Source: Aliirhizobium smilacinae
GTDB taxonomy: Bacteria; Pseudomonadota; Alphaproteobacteria; Rhizobiales; Rhizobiaceae
Assembly (NCBI RefSeq): GCF_006335145.1
Contig: NZ_VDMN01000010.1
Location: forward strand, 1 to 64,000
Length of the DNA: 64,000 bases
Reading direction: 5' to 3'
Positions 34,715 to 43,373 of this stretch are shown one piece after another (position 1 is the first letter of the stretch; every line of letters starts with the position of its first letter). The translations under genes were made by a program, and so were the position numbers. The notes beneath the pieces were generated by a model. It was given only the letters and a program-made list of their open reading frames with translations. It made no database searches and was not told the origin of the DNA.

Positions 34715-35642
34715 GAGCATCAGGGCCGCCGCCGAGCGCATCAAGCCTTTCATCCGCAAGACACCCATGTTGCGGCTTTCCCATTGCGCCGGAGCGGAGC
34801 TTCCGCAGGAATTCCACCTGAAGCTTGAGTGCCTCCAGGTCAGCGGCTCATTCAAGATCCGGGGCGCCGTCAACCGGGTAAAAACACTTGCGCCCGAACA
34901 GCTCGCCAACGGGCTCGTGGCCGCCTCGGGCGGTAACCATGGACTGGCAACCGCCTATATGGCACGCCAGTCAGGCGTGTCGGCGACGATTTTCCTGCCG
35001 ACCAATGCCAGCCCGATCAAGGAGCAGAAGCTCAGGAAATGGGGGGCCGACGTCCGCTATTCAGGCTCCGTATGGGACGAAGCGCATGAGGCGGCACAGG
35101 CCTTCGCCAAAGATTGCGGCGCCTTCTACATGCACCCATTTGCCGACGATGCGATCGTTTCGGGACAGGGGACTGTGGCGGTCGAGATGCTGGAACAGGT
35201 GCCGGATGTCGATCTCTATATCGTTGCGATCGGCGGTGGCGGACTGATCACCGGCATGTCGCAGATCATCAAGGCGACAAACCCGAAAGCCCGCATCATC
35301 GGTGTGGAGCCGGTCGGCTCGCCGACGCTGCATGCCTCTTTTGCTGCCGGCAAGGTGGTGCGCCTGCCGCAGATCACCACCCGTGTCGCCACCATGGCCT
35401 GCGGCCGTACCGACGAAAGCATCTACGAGATCGCCCGCCAGCATGTCGATGACATCGTTCTTATTGAAGACGAAGACATGCAGCGTGCTGCCGAACTCCT
35501 GTGGTTGGAATTCGGCATTGCCGCCGACCTGAGTGGGGCGGCCTCGCTTGCCGCGCTGATGTCGGGTGCTGTGAAAGCGCAAAAAGGAGAAAGAATTGCC
35601 GGCCTGGTTTGTGGCGCCGGCGTGGACGGCCTCGGCGCCTGA
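34704..35642 (+). CDS. Threonine-dehydratase-like PLP enzyme (EutB-like)
   Basis: This 312-residue fold-type II PLP enzyme has the PLP lysine in SGSFKIRGAVNRV, the phosphate-binding GGNHGLATAY region and IGGGGLITGM. It has no regulatory ACT domain, so it is of the short catabolic serine/threonine-dehydratase kind. In ectoine/hydroxyectoine clusters of Sinorhizobium a similar protein, EutB, sits beside the DoeB-like deacylase, and the same adjacency is seen here. The likely reaction is elimination of water from a beta-hydroxy amino acid, giving a 2-oxo acid. ATG 34704 lies inside the end of the previous gene. Confidence 0.82.
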   Translation: MSVESIRAAAERIKPFIRKTPMLRLSHCAGAELPQEFHLKLECLQVSGSFKIRGAVNRVKTLAPEQLANGLVAASGGNHGLATAYMARQSGVSATIFLPTNASPIKEQKLRKWGADVRYSGSVWDEAHEAAQAFAKDCGAFYMHPFADDAIVSGQGTVAVEMLEQVPDVDLYIVAIGGGGLITGMSQIIKATNPKARIIGVEPVGSPTLHASFAAGKVVRLPQITTRVATMACGRTDESIYEIARQHVDDIVLIEDEDMQRAAELLWLEFGIAADLSGAASLAALMSGAVKAQKGERIAGLVCGAGVDGLGA

Positions 35643-35807
35643 GAAGCGTCAAGGCCAAATGACGATGCGCACCGCGATGATGCGGAACGCGATCGCCGAC
35701 ATCGCTGCCTGAGGCAGCGGACCTGATCGGTCAATACCGACAAGAGGCGGAAAACGCCCGAAATGCCACCATCCAATGAACTGCTGATGGCAGAGGAGAA
35801 CTAAAAC

Positions 35808-36827
35808 ATGCGTAGCATTCTGAAAGCATCCGTCGCGCTGGTCGCACTCACACTGGCAACTCCGTCCATGGCACAGGAAAAGGTCCTGGGCCTCGCGGCA
35901 ATCGATCTGCAGAACTCCTTCTACGTCCGGATGAAGGAAGCCGGCGACGTCGCGGCCTCCGATTACGGTGTCAAATCCACCTGGCAAAGTGCCGAAGGCA
36001 GCCTGGAAAAGCAGGTGGGCATCATAGAGAACTTCATCAATCAGGGCGTCAGCGCTGTCCTGATCGATCCGATAGACAAGAACGCCGTCGTTCCCGCCAT
36101 CGAAAAGGCAACCGCCGCCGGCATTCCGGTCATCACCATGGGCAACAAGGTCGAGGCCGGCGCAAACTATTCGACGCTCTATCCCGACTATAACAACATG
36201 GCCATGGTGGCACGCGCCATCGGAACCTCGCTTGGCGGCGAGGGTGAAATTGCCCTTCTCGTCGGCTCGCGCGGCAATTTCGTCTCCGACACCCGCGAAA
36301 AGGGCTTTGTCGAGACGATGCAGAAGGAATTCCCCAACATCAAGATCGTCGGTGTCGAACCCACCGGCTGGGACGCTGCCAAGGCGACCAACGCCGCCCA
36401 GACCTGGCTGACCACCTATCCAGACCTGAAGGCCGTTGCCTGCATTTCCGACAGCCTTTGCCTGGCAGCCGATTCCGTCGCTACCGCGATGGGTAGCGAG
36501 CTCATCTATGGCGGTTATGACGGCGACGCCGAGATGAAGGACCTGATCGACAGCGGCAAGATGGTGATGGACGTCATGACCGGCGCCTACCGTGTCGGCT
36601 ACTGGAACGTCGCAGTCGCCGCCCGCCTCGCCAAGGGTGAGGACCTTCCCAAGGATCTCTACATGCCGACCTATTTCGTCACCTCCGACGAAACGGCCGC
36701 AAAGCTGAAGTCCGCCGGCCTGACCGTCGACTATATCAACACCGAAAAGCAGGCCGTCGAGGCCAAGAACTATACCGAACAGCTCGGCCCGAAAGTGCCG
36801 GCGTCGGCCATGACTGTCGGCAAGTAA
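35808..36827 (+). CDS. Ribose-type ABC transporter substrate-binding protein
   Basis: The 339-residue periplasmic-binding protein (type I fold) begins MRSILKASVALVALTLATPS with cleavage after SMAQ. Typical features are LAAIDLQNSFYVRMKEAG, ENFINQGVSAVLIDPIDKNAVVPAI and YGGYDGDAEMKDLID. The ligand of this family can be a sugar, a polyol, autoinducer-2 or another hydroxylated compound. The 165-bp gap before it contains no recognisable gene. An AGAGGAGAAC ribosome site precedes the ATG. Confidence 0.9.
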   Translation: MRSILKASVALVALTLATPSMAQEKVLGLAAIDLQNSFYVRMKEAGDVAASDYGVKSTWQSAEGSLEKQVGIIENFINQGVSAVLIDPIDKNAVVPAIEKATAAGIPVITMGNKVEAGANYSTLYPDYNNMAMVARAIGTSLGGEGEIALLVGSRGNFVSDTREKGFVETMQKEFPNIKIVGVEPTGWDAAKATNAAQTWLTTYPDLKAVACISDSLCLAADSVATAMGSELIYGGYDGDAEMKDLIDSGKMVMDVMTGAYRVGYWNVAVAARLAKGEDLPKDLYMPTYFVTSDETAAKLKSAGLTVDYINTEKQAVEAKNYTEQLGPKVPASAMTVGK

Positions 36828-36840
36828 AGCCGTCATGGGA

Positions 36841-36870
36841 TGACCGGTGCTTCCCAACCTGCATCGGTCA
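36841..36870 (+). other. 10-bp stem-loop between binding-protein and permease-ATPase genes
   Basis: TGACCGGTGC (36841-36850) pairs with GCATCGGTCA (36861-36870), with one G-U pair and a 10-base loop. It lies 14 bp after the binding-protein stop and well before the next start at 36943. There is no T run. Confidence 0.65.
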
Positions 36871-36942
36871 CTCCAATCCATAGTTGCTTGCACATCGCTT
36901 CTACCGCGGCGATCGGTGCACACCTTTTGATGGAGGTCGCAC

Positions 36943-39519
36943 GTGTCACACTCCCGGATCATATCCCTATTGCGCCACAACGAACCGGTTCTGGTCGTCG
37001 TGCTCGTGGTCGCGATCTCCGTTTTCGGCTGGATCGATCCTCGGTTCCTTTCGACTGGCAATTTCGTCAGTATCGCTCAGCAAAGTGCTGTGATCGCACT
37101 TGTTGCCTTCGCCATGACTGCGGTCATCATCGCCCGAGGAATCGACATTTCCGTTGGCAGCACGCTTGCCTTCGCAGGTGTTGCGGCAGGCATAGTTTTC
37201 GCGTCGACAGGTTCGGCGACGCTGACCCTGATCGCAGCCATTGCCAGCGGTGCGCTGATCGGACTGCTCAATGGTTTGCTCATCGGTTTCGCCGGCATCT
37301 CTCCCTTTATCGCCACACTGGCGACAATGGCTTTCGCCCGCGGGCTTTCGCTTAGCCTGTCAGGCGCATCGAGCTTGCCAATAGCCGACCCCGCCGTGCT
37401 TTATGCGGGACGTGCCACGGTCGGTCTGCTGCCGGTCTCGGTGGTGATCGCCGGTATTGTTCTCTGTGTCTGGTGGTTCGTACTCCGCCGCACCGTCTAC
37501 GGTCGCTGGATCTACGCGATCGGTGGCAATGCCGAGGCTGCTCGTGTCTCCATGGTGCCGGTCGAACTCGTGCGCATCTCGGTCTACCTGATCGCCGGCG
37601 CCACTGCAGGCCTCGGTGCTATCCTGACCATTGGACGTCTCGGTTCGGCCCAGCCGCTCGCCGGAACCGGCCTTGAATTCACCGCTATCACCGCTGCCAT
37701 CATCGGCGGTACCAAACTTTCTGGTGGCAGAGGCTCCATCTGGGGCACGGCCATCGGTGCGCTGCTGCTGGGTGTGATCAACACCGGCCTTTCGTTCCTG
37801 CAGGTGCCGCAGATTATCATCTACTACATTACCGGCGCGCTGATTGTCGTCGCCGTGCTGACCAGCCAGCCCGAGACTATCACGCGGCTCGTCGGCTCGC
37901 TGCGGCGTCGTGCAAAATTTGCCGGATCCTCTGCTGCGGCAGTTGCAGCCGAGACCAATGGCGAAAAGCATTCGATCACGCTCAGCGGCATCGGCAAGAT
38001 CTTCCCCGGCGTCAAGGCACTCGACGGTGTTTCCTTCACTGTCACTGCCGGCGAAGTGGTGGCGCTTGCCGGTGAGAACGGTGCCGGCAAATCAACGCTG
38101 GTCAAGTGCATCTCCGGCGTCTACCGCCCGGACGAAGGCCGGCTGCTTGTCGATGGAAAGCCCGTGACGTTCGCGTCTCCCAACGATGCCAAGGGTATCA
38201 GCGTTATCCATCAGCATTTCAGCCTGTCACCGGACTTGACGGTGGCCGAAAACATGTTCGTCGGTCGCGAACCTCGCACCGCTTTCGGCCTTCTCGACCG
38301 TCGCCGCATGCGACGCGAGGCACGTGCGATCATGTCGGAACTTTCGCTTGATATCGACGTCGATGCAGAACTGCGCACGCTTTCGGTCGGTCGCCAGCAG
38401 ATGGTGGAAATTGCCCGCGCCGTGTTGGCCGACGCCTGGTTCATGGTAATGGACGAGCCGACAAGTGCGCTTTCCAACCGTGAAAGGGATCAGCTCTATA
38501 CGCTGATCGATCGGCTGAAGGCGCGGGGTGCCGGCATCCTCTACATCTCCCACAAGATGGAGGAGATCTTCAACCAGTGCGACCGCGTCGTCGTGCTGCG
38601 CGACGGCAAGTTCATTGGCGAGCGCAAGACCGCCGAGACGGACGAGGCCGAGATCGTTTCGATGATGGTTGGACGTGAGGTCGGAGACATCTTCCCGCAT
38701 CTTGAGGCCGAGATCGGCGAGGTCGCGGTCAAGGTCAACAACATCTCCAATGGCAAGCTGTTGCATTCCGCCTCGCTCCACGTTCGCTGCGGCGAGATCG
38801 TCGCACTGGCCGGTCTGATGGGCAGCGGCCGTTCCGAGGTACTGCGCCTGATTGCCGGGCTTGATACCATCCAGGAAGGTACGCTCGACGTGTTTGGCGA
38901 GCGCCAGGCCGGTGGCAATCTGAAAGCTGCTAATCGCGCCGGCATCGTCTACATCCCCGAAGATCGCCATCTCGAAGGTTTTGTCGGCACCATGTCGATC
39001 CGCGACAACCTTTCGCTCGCCTGGATGCGTGAGCACAGTCGGTTCGGCATCCTGCACATGGCCGGCATCCGGCGGCTGGCGCGAGAATTGATCGCATCGC
39101 TTGGCGTGCGCCCGGCGCAGGCCGACAAAATGACGATCGAACTCTCCGGCGGAAACCAGCAGAAGGTCGTGATCGGCAAGTGGCTGGCCACCAGGCCGCG
39201 CGTCATTCTCCTCGACGAGCCAACCCGCGGGGTCGATGTCGGCGCCAAGTCCGACCTGCATCACCTGATTGCCAAACTCAAGCAACAGGGCGCGGCGATC
39301 ATCATGGTCTCGTCCGAGCTACCCGAAGTTCTGGGTGTCGCAGATCGCATCGTCGTCATGTGCGAGGGCCGCTCGGTCGGCGAACTGAAACGCGGCGCCA
39401 CCGAGGAGGACGTCATGGCGCTTGCCTTCGGTGAAAATCACCGCCGCGCCTGCACGCCTCGGGCACAACGCAGTGCGGCACCCTCCGTCGGTCAGTTCTC
39501 CATGGAGGCCACAACGTGA
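36943..39519 (+). CDS. Fused ribose-type ABC permease and double ATPase (RbsC-RbsA fusion)
   Basis: The 858-residue single frame starts at GTG 36943 with an ideal GGAGGT site. Residues about 1-325 form an RbsC-like permease with some eight to ten membrane segments, including AFAMTAVIIARGIDISVGS and FAGISPFIATLATMAFARG. Residues about 340-855 form a complete RbsA. Domain 1 has GENGAGKST near 377 and LSVGRQQMVEIAR, and domain 2 has the degenerate GLMGSGRSE near 624 and LSGGNQQKVVIGKW with ILLDEPTRGVDVG. These two parts are normally separate proteins. No stop or frameshift occurs in the linker (about 325-340), so the fusion appears genuine. A second permease follows, so the transporter has one fused and one free membrane subunit. 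Confidence 0.92.
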   Translation: MSHSRIISLLRHNEPVLVVVLVVAISVFGWIDPRFLSTGNFVSIAQQSAVIALVAFAMTAVIIARGIDISVGSTLAFAGVAAGIVFASTGSATLTLIAAIASGALIGLLNGLLIGFAGISPFIATLATMAFARGLSLSLSGASSLPIADPAVLYAGRATVGLLPVSVVIAGIVLCVWWFVLRRTVYGRWIYAIGGNAEAARVSMVPVELVRISVYLIAGATAGLGAILTIGRLGSAQPLAGTGLEFTAITAAIIGGTKLSGGRGSIWGTAIGALLLGVINTGLSFLQVPQIIIYYITGALIVVAVLTSQPETITRLVGSLRRRAKFAGSSAAAVAAETNGEKHSITLSGIGKIFPGVKALDGVSFTVTAGEVVALAGENGAGKSTLVKCISGVYRPDEGRLLVDGKPVTFASPNDAKGISVIHQHFSLSPDLTVAENMFVGREPRTAFGLLDRRRMRREARAIMSELSLDIDVDAELRTLSVGRQQMVEIARAVLADAWFMVMDEPTSALSNRERDQLYTLIDRLKARGAGILYISHKMEEIFNQCDRVVVLRDGKFIGERKTAETDEAEIVSMMVGREVGDIFPHLEAEIGEVAVKVNNISNGKLLHSASLHVRCGEIVALAGLMGSGRSEVLRLIAGLDTIQEGTLDVFGERQAGGNLKAANRAGIVYIPEDRHLEGFVGTMSIRDNLSLAWMREHSRFGILHMAGIRRLARELIASLGVRPAQADKMTIELSGGNQQKVVIGKWLATRPRVILLDEPTRGVDVGAKSDLHHLIAKLKQQGAAIIMVSSELPEVLGVADRIVVMCEGRSVGELKRGATEEDVMALAFGENHRRACTPRAQRSAAPSVGQFSMEATT

Positions 39520-39579
39520 TTAAAGCTGCGTCTCCCTCTCATTCCTGCATATCTCGACCGGGTAGAAGGATGAACTGAC

Positions 39580-40554
39580 ATGATTTCTTCCCGCAATCTC
39601 GCCCTTAAGAAGGTTCTCGACCTTTCGCCGCTGATCCTTCTTGTGGCCCTTATGGCGATCTTCGCCGTCGTCGATTCGCGCGTGGTTTCCAGCCAGAGCC
39701 TGATCAACATCGTATCGCAGGCGACGCCGATCGCAGTCCTGGCGATCGGAGCGCTGATCGTCCTTTTGACTGGCGGTATCGATCTGGCCGCCGGCGTCGG
39801 CGTGGCCTTCTGCGCCGTGTTGATCGCAAGCCTGATCGATGCGGGTTTCGGCCTGCCGGGCTCGCTTGCGATCGGTCTTGCTGCGATGCTGATAGTCGGT
39901 CTCGTCAACGGCCTTGTCATTTCATTGCTGAAAATTCCGCCTTTCGTCACCACGCTGGCGGCCATGGTTGTGCTGCAGGGAGCAACCCTTGCCGTCGCCT
40001 CCAAGGGCGTGCTGATGCTGAAGGATCCGACGCTGCGCTTCATCGGCATCGAGCGCAGTTTCGGAATTCCCCATGTGATCTTCGCCACGCTCGCGATCGT
40101 GATCGCCGCGGCCGTCCTGATGCGTCTGACTCGCTTCGGTTTGCGCACTTATGCACTGGGTTCGGATGCCGGAGCGGCAGAACTCGCGGGCATCCCGGTG
40201 ACCCGTCACACGATCCTGATTTACACCGCGTCAGGCCTGTTCGTCTTTCTGACGGCGGTGGTGATGATCAGCCGAGTGCCGGTGGTGACACCGAATATCG
40301 GCGGCACCTCGCTGCTGCTCGATGCGATCGCTGCGACCGTGCTGGGCGGCACAAGCATTTTCGGTGGTCGTGGCACCGTCTGGGGCACGGTGGTCGGTGC
40401 CCTTATCGTCAGTCTGCTGACCACGGCGCTGCGCATCTTCGGTACCGATCCGTCGAGCCTCGAACTCTACAAGGGCGCGATCATCATGGCGGCACTTCTG
40501 GCGGATACCGGCATGACCTATGCCAAAACCCGTCTGCTGGAGCCGGTACGATGA
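39580..40554 (+). CDS. Ribose-type ABC transporter permease (RbsC-like)
   Basis: The 324-residue polytopic membrane protein has the RbsC landmarks VLAIGALIVLLTGGIDLAAG and ISLLKIPPFVTTLAAMVVLQG, with AELAGIPVTRHTILIYTASG in the cytoplasmic loop and GGRGTVWGTVVGALIV near the end. It probably forms a heterodimeric channel with the permease half of the fused protein upstream. Its stop overlaps the next start (ATGA at 40551). Confidence 0.92.
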   Translation: MISSRNLALKKVLDLSPLILLVALMAIFAVVDSRVVSSQSLINIVSQATPIAVLAIGALIVLLTGGIDLAAGVGVAFCAVLIASLIDAGFGLPGSLAIGLAAMLIVGLVNGLVISLLKIPPFVTTLAAMVVLQGATLAVASKGVLMLKDPTLRFIGIERSFGIPHVIFATLAIVIAAAVLMRLTRFGLRTYALGSDAGAAELAGIPVTRHTILIYTASGLFVFLTAVVMISRVPVVTPNIGGTSLLLDAIAATVLGGTSIFGGRGTVWGTVVGALIVSLLTTALRIFGTDPSSLELYKGAIIMAALLADTGMTYAKTRLLEPVR

Positions 40555-41360
40555 GCCGGCCCCTGTACGACTTCTTTGCGAAAGGTCCACCTTCTTTCGG
40601 GTGGATGACTTCACCGGACGCAGCATATCTCGTCGGTGAAGGGACCAACCGGCCGGTGGCGCTTTTGCCGACCGGCGCCGTGGAGCAACACGGCCCGCAC
40701 CTGCCGATGGGGCTCGATATCTGGCTTGCCTCGGCCGTCGCCAATGCCGCGGCCGAGGGAGAGCGCGGCATCCGGGTTTGCGAACCCTTTGCTTATGGAT
40801 CGTCGCAGCATCATCGCGCCTTCGCCGGTACGATGAGCCTCAGCCCGCAGACCTTCATCGCCGTCTTGGTCGATCTCTGCACTTGCCTGTGGGAGGATGG
40901 CTTCCTGCCGGTGATCATCAACGGGCATGGCGGCAACCGCGCGGCGATCCAGGTGGCTATCACGACGCTCGGCCGTCAAGGCGTGGTTTCGGCAGGTTTT
41001 TCCTATTTCGACTTGATTGCGGACGTCGCGTCCGAGGTCCTGCCGGATCATGCCGGCGGAACGGGACATGCTTGCGCGCTTGAAACTTCGCTGATGATGC
41101 ATGTCATCCCTGAAAGCGTGCGCGAAAACCTGATCCCCGAAGGAGGAACGCCGCCTTCGTGGCCCGATCCGCATCTCTATGCCGGGCCGGCAGTCACCGT
41201 CTGGCGGCCATTCGAACAGATCCGGGACAATGGCGTCATAGGCACGCCTTCGGAAGCCTCACGCGAGGCCGGCGAACGTCTGTTTGTCGAAGCGGTGCGG
41301 CGCAGCCGCGAAACCATACTCAAGATTCAATCGGAATACGGTCAAAGGAGCATCCCATGA
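40551..41360 (+). CDS. Creatininase-family metal-dependent amidohydrolase
   Basis: The 269-residue protein carries the creatininase motifs: LLPTGAVEQHGPHLPMGLD (Glu, His and Asp ligands near residue 45), PFAYGSSQHHRAFAGTMSLS, the NGHGGNRAA loop and GGTGHACALETSLM (final Glu ligand). Family members open cyclic amides such as creatinine or act on formamidopyrimidines or peptides. It is coupled to the permease upstream and to the aldehyde dehydrogenase downstream (4-bp overlap), so it should act on the imported compound or a cyclic intermediate. No creatinase gene is present, so creatinine itself is not favoured. Confidence 0.87.
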   Translation: MSRPLYDFFAKGPPSFGWMTSPDAAYLVGEGTNRPVALLPTGAVEQHGPHLPMGLDIWLASAVANAAAEGERGIRVCEPFAYGSSQHHRAFAGTMSLSPQTFIAVLVDLCTCLWEDGFLPVIINGHGGNRAAIQVAITTLGRQGVVSAGFSYFDLIADVASEVLPDHAGGTGHACALETSLMMHVIPESVRENLIPEGGTPPSWPDPHLYAGPAVTVWRPFEQIRDNGVIGTPSEASREAGERLFVEAVRRSRETILKIQSEYGQRSIP

Positions 41361-42883
41361 CGGTCCAGTTCAAATCCTCTCTCGACGGCCCCAACCTGCG
41401 CGGGATGCCCATCGTAGCTGAGCCGTCCACGGGGCTTCGTGTCGGCACCAACCGTATCGGTTCGCAATGGCTGCCCGGCAGTTCCGGCAAATTCCTGAAG
41501 ATAGACAGTCCCTCGACGGGCGAGGAGCTCGGCTATCTCGCGCTTTCCACCCGCGCCGATGTCGGCCGTGCTGTCGAAGCGGCTGATGCCGCGCGTCCGC
41601 TGATCTCCAAGATGGGCGTTTTCCAGCGGGCGGCGCTCTGCATGAAGATCGCCGACGAGATCGACCGTCGTACCGACGAGCTTGCCCGTCTTCTCTGCCT
41701 CGAACAGGGCAAGCCGTTTCACAGCGAAGCAAAAGCCGAGGTGGGCGCCGCCTCGCTCGGTTTCCGCAATGCTGCCGAGCAGATGAAGTGGCTGGAAACG
41801 GCCGCTTTTCCGGTCGCCGATGCCAATAAGCGAGCATTCTCCTTCCTGCAGCCGAAGGGCGTACTCGCCATCATCACGCCGTGGAATTTCCCGCTCGGCC
41901 TGCCATGCCTCTATTATCTCGGCCCGGCGGTCGCGACAGGCAACACGGTCGTCTGGATTCCGGCGCCGACCACCTCGTTGATCGCCGTCGCATTGATGGA
42001 GTGCCTCATCGAGGCAGGCCTTCCCGATGGCGTCATCAACCTCGTGCTCGGCGACGGTGCGGAAGTGGGGGACGAGGCTGTCATTCATCCAGGTACGCAC
42101 GCGATCGGCTTCACCGGCAGCTCCGTCACTGGTGGCATCATAGCCCGCCGTGGTGCCGGAAAGCCGCTATTGCTCGAAATGGGGGGCAACGGCCCGACCA
42201 TCGTGTTGCCGGATGCCGATATCGATCTCGCGGCCGAACTCGTCGGCGCGGGTTGCTTTGCCAATGCCGGCCAGATCTGCACCGCGACCGAACGCATCCT
42301 GGTGCACAAGTCAATCCACGACCGCTTCGTCGAGGGGCTGATCAAAGCCGCCGAGAAGGTGCGCATGGGCGACCCCTTCGACCCATCGACGACCATGGGG
42401 CCTGTCAACAACGCCTCCGCTCTGGACAAGATGCTGGAACACATGAACGACGCCTTTGCGCGAAAGGCCGATGTGGTGAAGGGCGGCAGGATCGCTGCGG
42501 GCATGCCGACCAATCTCTATTTCGAGCCGACCGTCGTGACAGGCCTGACCCGCGAAAGCCTGCTCAACAAGGAAGAGTCCTTCGGGCCCGTAGCACCGGT
42601 TCTCACCTTCGAGACCGATGAGGAGGCACTCGAACTTGCGGCTTCCAGCCCCTATGGTCTCAACGCAGCAGTCTTCACCAATTCCATCAAACGGGCTTTC
42701 TTCTACACGGAAAGCCTTCGTTGCGGCATCGTCAACGTCAACGAGAAGAGCTGCTACTGGGAGCCGCATATCCCGGCCGGCGGAGCTGCCGGCACCAATA
42801 GCGGGCTCGGCAGAACCGGCGGTCGACACACGTTGATGGAGATGTGCGATCTCAAGACCATGACGATCGACATCACCCGCTGA
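41357..42883 (+). CDS. NAD(P)-dependent aldehyde dehydrogenase (ALDH 1)
   Basis: From ATG 41357 the protein has 508 residues; an upstream frame from 41159 only shadows the creatininase gene. Landmarks are the coenzyme loop TPWNFPLGLPCLYY, FTGSSVTGGIIARRGAG, the general-base Glu in LLLEMGGNGP, catalytic Cys308 in NAGQICTATERI and EESFGPVAPVLTF. It oxidises an aldehyde to the acid, most plausibly the product of the GMC alcohol oxidoreductase in the same operon. A paralogue with the same C-terminal style (METDLK-type ending) lies at 52056. Confidence 0.9.
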   Translation: MTVQFKSSLDGPNLRGMPIVAEPSTGLRVGTNRIGSQWLPGSSGKFLKIDSPSTGEELGYLALSTRADVGRAVEAADAARPLISKMGVFQRAALCMKIADEIDRRTDELARLLCLEQGKPFHSEAKAEVGAASLGFRNAAEQMKWLETAAFPVADANKRAFSFLQPKGVLAIITPWNFPLGLPCLYYLGPAVATGNTVVWIPAPTTSLIAVALMECLIEAGLPDGVINLVLGDGAEVGDEAVIHPGTHAIGFTGSSVTGGIIARRGAGKPLLLEMGGNGPTIVLPDADIDLAAELVGAGCFANAGQICTATERILVHKSIHDRFVEGLIKAAEKVRMGDPFDPSTTMGPVNNASALDKMLEHMNDAFARKADVVKGGRIAAGMPTNLYFEPTVVTGLTRESLLNKEESFGPVAPVLTFETDEEALELAASSPYGLNAAVFTNSIKRAFFYTESLRCGIVNVNEKSCYWEPHIPAGGAAGTNSGLGRTGGRHTLMEMCDLKTMTIDITR

Positions 42884-42938
42884 GAGCCGTTTTAAAGCCG
42901 ACGCAGGTTGTGCGGCGAAGCATCGAGAGGAAAACATC

Positions 42939-43325
42939 ATGACAATCATCAGACATGGACTGGGCGAGGGCCGTGGTTCGGGCGGCCGCAAGCTTCCTTT
43001 TGCAAAGGCGGTGGAAGCCGGCGGCTGGCTGTATGTTTCCGGCCAGACGCCGATGCGTGACGGCGAAGTCGTTGGCAGCGGCATCGTCGAACAGGCCAAA
43101 ATCGCCATCGAGAATATGCTGACCATCGTCAAGGATGCTGGATACCAGCCTTCCGACATCGTCCGCGTCGGCGTTTGGGTTGACGATGCACGTGACTTCT
43201 GGAGCTTCAACGGCGTGTTCGAGCAGTATTTCGGCGACAACCCGCCGGCGCGCTGCTGTGTGGAAACACGCATGGTCGTCGACTGCAAGGTCGAGGTCGA
43301 CTGCATCGCCTACAAAGCGCCCTGA
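42939..43325 (+). CDS. RidA/YjgF family enamine/imine deaminase
   Basis: The 128-residue protein is of the RidA/Rid subfamily length. It shows YVSGQTPMRDGEVVGSGIVEQAKIAIENM, VRVGVWVDDARDFWSFNGVF and the Arg-containing NPPARCCVETRMVVDCKVEVDCIAY, where the Arg binds the substrate carboxylate. It should hydrolyse the reactive enamine/imine released by a PLP dehydratase, which fits the EutB-like enzyme encoded in the same operon. Confidence 0.9.
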   Translation: MTIIRHGLGEGRGSGGRKLPFAKAVEAGGWLYVSGQTPMRDGEVVGSGIVEQAKIAIENMLTIVKDAGYQPSDIVRVGVWVDDARDFWSFNGVFEQYFGDNPPARCCVETRMVVDCKVEVDCIAYKAP

Positions 43326-43373
43326 ACGACCTCTTCCAAATCAACATTCCCACCCGGCTCCTCGAGGACTGAC

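Noticed and set aside
33623..35642. Ectoine/hydroxyectoine utilisation operon
   Set aside because: Only DoeB/EutE-like and EutB-like genes are present. The ectoine hydrolase, Ehu importer, EutA and the typical regulator are missing, so the full pathway cannot be claimed.
40551..41360. Creatinine degradation
   Set aside because: The enzyme is of the creatininase family, but no creatinase or sarcosine oxidase lies in the operon.
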